A stretch of 16,864 bases of DNA from an uncultured Mycoplasmatota bacterium (lineage in GTDB: Bacteria; Bacillota_I; Bacilli_A; RF39; UBA660): the NCBI GenBank assembly GCA_900551105.1, contig URUT01000024.1, positions 1 to 16,864 of the forward strand, given 5' to 3'. Positions 13,011 through 16,864 of this stretch are shown piece after piece. Each line of letters starts with the position of its first letter. Position 1 is the stretch's first letter. The notes under the pieces are model-generated. The model was not told the origin of the DNA. It was given only the letters and a program-made list of their open reading frames with translations, and made no database searches. The position numbers and the translations under genes were made by a program.

Positions 13011-13038
13011 ATTATATCATAGATTTTTGATTTGTAAG
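13011..13038 (-). promoter_or_regulatory. Promoter of the 6S RNA candidate
   Basis: On the minus strand, an extended -10 TG-A-TATAAT (TATAAT 13011-13016) with -35 CTTACA (13033-13038) at 16 bp. Transcription is predicted at A13004, the first base of the closing stem. Confidence 0.72.
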
Positions 13039-13063
13039 CAAAAAAAGCATTATTTTACATTTT

Positions 13064-14854
13064 TTATTCCGTTATTACTTTGTAAGGGTTTGTAGCAGTG
13101 CCATCGCCTGAGGAAATTTTGATTGAAGAGACAAGAGATAGAGATGGACGGATGGCTAATCTGACACTTGAACTTTCACATTCAATGTTACCTCTTATAC
13201 CAACAACTCCAATATAAGCAAAAGTTGAATGGAGTCCGCTAATAAAACCGCATGGAGATAGAACCCACCATTTATTAGATAGTAAATCAGTGTTTTGATA
13301 TAAATAGTGTTTCGAATTTATCACACCTACTACACCACCAGCAAACGCTATTTCATCAGCAGTAAGTAAACCAGCTTGGGCATAACCATAACCACTTAAT
13401 GTTCCATTACCATATTTTGTATCATTTACAGTAAACTTAGATAGCTTTCCTCCATTATTATCATTTGGACATATTAAACTTGGGCCTGTGCCACCAGCTG
13501 TATTATCTGAAGACACTAATCTTTTAGTAGCACCATAATAATTTAGATTTTTTGCATAACCATAATTTGTACCCAAAGTAAGCTTTTTTGGATTAAATGC
13601 CCCATCAGTTACTACACTTTTATCGTTACACCATATTGTATCAGCTAACTGAGTATCATCCCAGTCAACCATTGGCAAAAATACATTGTAATACCATTCT
13701 CCTAAATTAGTTAATATTGTACTTGGATTATTGTTAGTATGAGTTTCTGCATAGGTACTTGCTCCTGGAGTTCCATACATAAATCCTACATAAGTATTAT
13801 CTTCAGAATTTGAATTAAATTCTGATATATAAGTATCTCCTTCAAATCTTGCAAAAGCTAAATTATTACCAGTTACATTACAAGGCGTACTACTTGATGG
13901 AGTGTCATTAGTAACAGTTATCCCATTATAATTATATAAAACTAATTTTATAGAACCATCGCCAGTTACTCTCACTATTCTCCAACACATGTTGGCATAC
14001 TCTACAAAATTATTCGTAACTGCACCTCTAAAATAATACGATGTTCCATAATCGTCATCAGTATATGCTAAAACAGCTTCATTATCAGCTGAAATTTCTT
14101 TTCCGGGAACTGTAAGCGGTTTAGTTACGGTGTTATCTCTTTTGATTGCTGCTAATAAAGTGCCTGTTGCTGCTTCGTTCCAACCTGTTGGTGCTGCAAT
14201 TGTATTTTCTTCTTCAATTTCATAAGTAGTTATCTCAATCTTTGCTCCAAATATTTTATTCTTATCTGCATCTTGCGATATATGATTATCAGGAAAATAG
14301 ATATTAAATGTATATGTATGAACGACATTTTCTCCTGGCATAAAATATCCACTACCTAATATTGTTCCAGTTGTATTTGCTCCTGTTGGTATATCTTGCC
14401 ATGTATCAATATTTACTACTTTTCCATTATCATTTGCTTCTTTGCTACCAATTAAAGTATATTTAAGTGCTCCACTTGAAAACTGATTTTGAGGTATTAT
14501 CAATTTTATATTATATGGCATCTTCATATTCTTTGATGCATCAGTAGTATTAGTTCCGGTTAATGTAAACGTTTTTGTTCCTACTGGAGTATACTGACTT
14601 TGATCACAGTAATATGCTCCTGTTTGTTTAGTACATTCATTTTTTGCTGGTGTTGGTTGCACATTTTCAGCTATTTGCACACTATTAGTATTTGCAAACT
14701 TTATTTTTAATTGCCCTGCACCTACTCTTAATGTTGCTTCTGTTTCACCTGTGCTCATACCTGCTGTAAAATAGGCATAAGCTCCGCCTATTAATACTAT
14801 TATAGAAATAAACAACAAAGTTATCATATACGCCATATTATTTTTCGTGTCCAT
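13064..14854 (-). CDS. Large cell-surface protein (596 aa), TasA/camelysin-like N-terminal region and DUF6273-like C-terminal domain
   Basis: A short cytoplasmic lead is followed by a strong hydrophobic segment (about 8-28) and 'GGAYAYFTAG', an N-terminal anchor/signal typical of TasA/CalY-type surface proteins. Residues about 35-215 are beta-rich and end in 'GAKIEITTYEI', consistent with a camelysin-like fold. From about 270 on, 'MCWRIVRVTGDGSIKLV' starts a second domain that closes with 'NKWWVLSPCGF...RLAIRPSLSLV' and 'GDGTATNPYKV', the pattern of DUF6273-like domains widespread in gut Firmicutes surface proteins. No sortase motif is visible, so anchoring is by the N-terminal helix or by assembly. 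The ATG at 14854 follows AGGTGATG. Expression may be phase-variable because of the G9 promoter spacer. Confidence 0.8.
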   Translation of the reverse strand: MDTKNNMAYMITLLFISIIVLIGGAYAYFTAGMSTGETEATLRVGAGQLKIKFANTNSVQIAENVQPTPAKNECTKQTGAYYCDQSQYTPVGTKTFTLTGTNTTDASKNMKMPYNIKLIIPQNQFSSGALKYTLIGSKEANDNGKVVNIDTWQDIPTGANTTGTILGSGYFMPGENVVHTYTFNIYFPDNHISQDADKNKIFGAKIEITTYEIEEENTIAAPTGWNEAATGTLLAAIKRDNTVTKPLTVPGKEISADNEAVLAYTDDDYGTSYYFRGAVTNNFVEYANMCWRIVRVTGDGSIKLVLYNYNGITVTNDTPSSSTPCNVTGNNLAFARFEGDTYISEFNSNSEDNTYVGFMYGTPGASTYAETHTNNNPSTILTNLGEWYYNVFLPMVDWDDTQLADTIWCNDKSVVTDGAFNPKKLTLGTNYGYAKNLNYYGATKRLVSSDNTAGGTGPSLICPNDNNGGKLSKFTVNDTKYGNGTLSGYGYAQAGLLTADEIAFAGGVVGVINSKHYLYQNTDLLSNKWWVLSPCGFISGLHSTFAYIGVVGIRGNIECESSSVRLAIRPSLSLVSSIKISSGDGTATNPYKVITE

Positions 14855-14876
14855 TTAATCATCACCTATTCTTTTT

Positions 14877-14906
14877 ATTATATAACAACCCCCCCCCGCG
14901 CGTCAA
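14877..14906 (-). promoter_or_regulatory. Promoter with a G9 homopolymer in its spacer
   Basis: On the minus strand, -35 TTGACG (14901-14906) and -10 TATAAT (14877-14882) are 18 bp apart. Nine of the spacer bases are a G run (C9 on the plus strand, 14889-14897), preceded by CGC. Slippage by one G would bring the spacing to the optimal 17 bp or push it to 19. Confidence 0.8.
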
Positions 14907-14960
14907 ATATTTTTGTGGAAAACTGGAGGTGGTCAAACCAAACAATTGTCTCTGGTAAGA

Positions 14961-14987
14961 CAAAAAGGACTTAACAATGCCCTTTTA
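14961..14987 (-). terminator. Terminator of the HelD-like gene
   Basis: On the minus strand AAAAGGGC pairs with GTCCTTTT (one G-U) across a short loop and ends in a T5 run, about 20 bp after the stop at 15006. A second small hairpin (TTGTCT 14946-14951 / AGACAA 14958-14963) overlaps it. Confidence 0.65.
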
Positions 14988-15005
14988 TCATCTGTTAAAT
15001 TAATT

Positions 15006-16864
15006 TCAATTTTTAGTATCTTTGTTTAAGTAAATATCTTTTAGTTCTTCTACAAATGAAGAATTTGATTGCCCTGTTAAGTATAGGAATAATCCTTTTG
15101 ATGAAGTTAAGCAAGCATTATAATATAAGAGTTTTTCTAAGTCTATGTTGTTGTTCATTATTTGATTTAGTATTGGAGCTTCTAATAATTTATTTGGAAA
15201 TCCGCTTAAACTATTAGAATTATTTAAAATTATTGTATAATCTGCTTGTTCTTCTTTACATCTTCGTGCTAGAACAAATTTGATATTTAGATCTTCTCGG
15301 TTTATGTATGTTATGTTTTGATTATTTATTTTATAATTATTATTTAATAAATTTATGTCTTCGTTATATCTACCAATTAATAATATTTTACTGTTTTGAG
15401 GTAAGGTATCTAGTTTTTCATCTAAATTATAAATTAGGTCTAAAGCATTTGGGTCGTTTAGTGTTCCATTTATATGGGACTTGGTATCTATAAATTTGTC
15501 TAGTAAATTAATGATTTTTTGGTTAATATTGGCATTTGTTTCTAGATGCGTTTTCTTAAAACTCTCGTTTATTAAATATTTAGGATTAGAGCCATTTATT
15601 TCATAAATACATTCTTCTACTCTACCTAGTAATATACATGATGCTTTAGTATTGTTTATTAGTTCATTGATAAAATTATAATTATTAGTAGTTAAATTCA
15701 TTGCATCTTCGACTATAATATATTTGTAGTTTTGATTGTACTCTTTTGTTTTTATTAAGTCTGTGGCTTTTTTTATTAAATTATTAATATCATTTTCTTT
15801 TATACTTGATAAATAATCATTGTAAATTGGAGATACTAACTCGATTAATTTTTTGTTTTGCAAGCTTGTATTAAAGTTTTCTAAATTTTGGTTTGATGTT
15901 GTTAACTGCATAATGATGGTTTGAAATAATTCCCCAATGGCCTCTAAAATATTTTGATTTTGTTTTTTTAGATTTGTCCATAAATCTTTTGCTGGCATTG
16001 GATTAAATTGTACGTTGTGAGTTTGAAGATGATTATATAAATTTGTTAATAGTTTTCCTTCTAGTTTTTCTTTAGCATAGCATATAATTGTGTTAGTTTC
16101 TGTGTTTTGGTTATCTTCTTTAGAGTATTTTATTACAATACCACTGTTAATTAAATTAAAAATATTATCTTGATATGTGTATTCTATTTGGTTTTCATAT
16201 AGAAAGTTTGCAATATCAACTTCGTCAAAATTATTTACTAATTCACCTTTTAGGGTAAGTCTTTCATTTTGTTTATAATACTTATTTAGTTCTTCGTTAT
16301 CAGTAAATTCTAGTTCATTTTTTCTTCTAAAATGATAATGAATTAAGTATTTGCATAAGTTTGCAAGATATGTATCATCTTCTAGTAATTTGTTTAATTT
16401 TTCTTTAATTAAATTTTCGATATTGGTATTTTCTATTTTTAGATTTTCGTTACTACTTTTATTTATTATTTCTAGTACAAGATTATTTATGGTGTTTATA
16501 TTTATTTCGTTTTCATTATTAATTTCGCTGTTGAGTAGTTTAACAGTTTTATTTGTATATGGTATGATTAAAATATCTTGCTTTTTTATATTTTTTTCTA
16601 ATAGCTCAGTAACTTTATTTTTGATAATTTCGATTTTGTTTGAAAATTTATTAGTGTATATTATTTCATTTCGATTATCATTATTTGCGATGTTTTGGTT
16701 ATGGGTACTTATTCTGTTTTCAGCTTCGTTTAAATTTTCTTGGATGGTCTTGCAAAGTTTTTGTAATTCATCAGATTTAACTGATTCATTGTCTTTTAAA
16801 AAGCTTGAGGCAAGATTTAGATAAGTATTTTTGATGTTTTCAGGTATTTTTTTATTTTTATTTT
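15006..16864 (-). CDS. HelD/UvrD-like superfamily 1 helicase with eroded ATPase motifs (partial, N-terminus beyond window)
   Basis: The frame stays open from 15006 to the window edge: 618 codons plus stop. An ATG at 15998 is internal, since the frame reads continuously through it ('QFNPMPAKDLW'). Against E. coli HelD from memory: 'KQDILIIPYTNKTVKLLNSEI' matches motif Ia; 'YIIVEDAMN' replaces motif II VDEFQD; 'LLGRVEECIYEING' replaces motif III; 'KILLIGRYN' is motif IV; 'VLARRCKEEQADYTIIL...GFP' replaces motif V; 'LLYYNACLTSSKGLFLYL' replaces motif VI LMYVALTRA. The C-terminus 'NSSFVEELKDI' matches the HelD end. The Walker A position reads TNKFSNK instead of GAGSGKT. The fold is probably kept but ATP hydrolysis is unlikely. 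It is followed by a terminator. Confidence 0.75.
   Translation of the reverse strand, partial: NKNKKIPENIKNTYLNLASSFLKDNESVKSDELQKLCKTIQENLNEAENRISTHNQNIANNDNRNEIIYTNKFSNKIEIIKNKVTELLEKNIKKQDILIIPYTNKTVKLLNSEINNENEININTINNLVLEIINKSSNENLKIENTNIENLIKEKLNKLLEDDTYLANLCKYLIHYHFRRKNELEFTDNEELNKYYKQNERLTLKGELVNNFDEVDIANFLYENQIEYTYQDNIFNLINSGIVIKYSKEDNQNTETNTIICYAKEKLEGKLLTNLYNHLQTHNVQFNPMPAKDLWTNLKKQNQNILEAIGELFQTIIMQLTTSNQNLENFNTSLQNKKLIELVSPIYNDYLSSIKENDINNLIKKATDLIKTKEYNQNYKYIIVEDAMNLTTNNYNFINELINNTKASCILLGRVEECIYEINGSNPKYLINESFKKTHLETNANINQKIINLLDKFIDTKSHINGTLNDPNALDLIYNLDEKLDTLPQNSKILLIGRYNEDINLLNNNYKINNQNITYINREDLNIKFVLARRCKEEQADYTIILNNSNSLSGFPNKLLEAPILNQIMNNNIDLEKLLYYNACLTSSKGLFLYLTGQSNSSFVEELKDIYLNKDTKN

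Noticed and set aside
16351..16824. Plus-strand 157-codon hydrophobic frame
   Set aside because: It is the antisense shadow of the HelD-like gene. The minus frame is continuously open with helicase-type motifs; the plus frame has no ribosome binding site.
1..16864. CRISPR array, tRNA or rRNA genes, transposase
   Set aside because: I saw no regularly spaced repeats, no tRNA cloverleaf or rRNA sequence, and no transposase motif on either strand.

Overview
The window is very AT-rich (about 30% GC by eye) with Firmicutes-type signals: AAGGAGG-like ribosome binding sites, TTGACA/TATAAT promoters and U-tailed terminators. TGA is a normal stop (for example in the ATGA overlap between rarA and gpsA), so this is not a code-4 mollicute. 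The tcdA/6S RNA/rarA neighbourhood recalls the yrvM-bsrA-yrvN region of Bacillus. The surface protein with an N-terminal anchor and a 'WWVLSP...RLAIRPSL' C-terminal domain is of a kind common in uncultured gut Bacilli. The best guess is an uncultured, low-GC, gut-associated member of the Bacilli.

Layout. (1) 1-985: a terminator from an upstream gene, then a gene for an HTH protein with its own promoter and terminator. (2) 1187-6114: a complete inovirus-like (filamentous phage) prophage. It is bounded by a 21-bp perfect direct repeat that is the centre and XerD half of a chromosomal dif site. Its genes, read leftwards from a promoter near 5850, are two small early genes, the major coat protein, a terminator, a second coat-like peptide, a Zot/gp1 assembly ATPase, two small membrane proteins, a pIII-like adsorption protein, a pVI-like membrane protein, a hairpin-rich intergenic (origin/packaging) region, and a HUH replication initiator. 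A divergent 45-codon ribbon-helix-helix repressor sits at the right end over an array of TACCA operators. The intact dif (1187-1214) is rebuilt at the left junction. (3) 6115-7762: a hairpin, a strong promoter driving a 36-aa amphipathic peptide and a TetR-like fragment, a ZIP metal transporter on the opposite strand, and a 32-aa Asn/Lys repeat peptide. (4) 7763-8626: a XerC/XerD-type recombinase, about 1.6 kb from the dif site. (5) 8710-11562: an operon of rarA, gpsA and an unknown gene, ending in a bidirectional terminator shared with the next block. (6) 11568-13016: on the minus strand a 6S RNA candidate, tcdA and a HAD hydrolase. (7) 13064-14906: a large cell-surface protein whose promoter spacer contains a run of nine G, a strong candidate for phase variation. 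(8) 15006-end: the C-terminal 618 residues of a HelD/UvrD-like helicase in which every ATPase motif is eroded.

The main story is a small ssDNA phage that appears to have no integrase and uses the host XerCD/dif machinery, leaving the host with one working dif site. Other points worth attention are the coat-protein paralogue, the G9 promoter and the pseudo-helicase.
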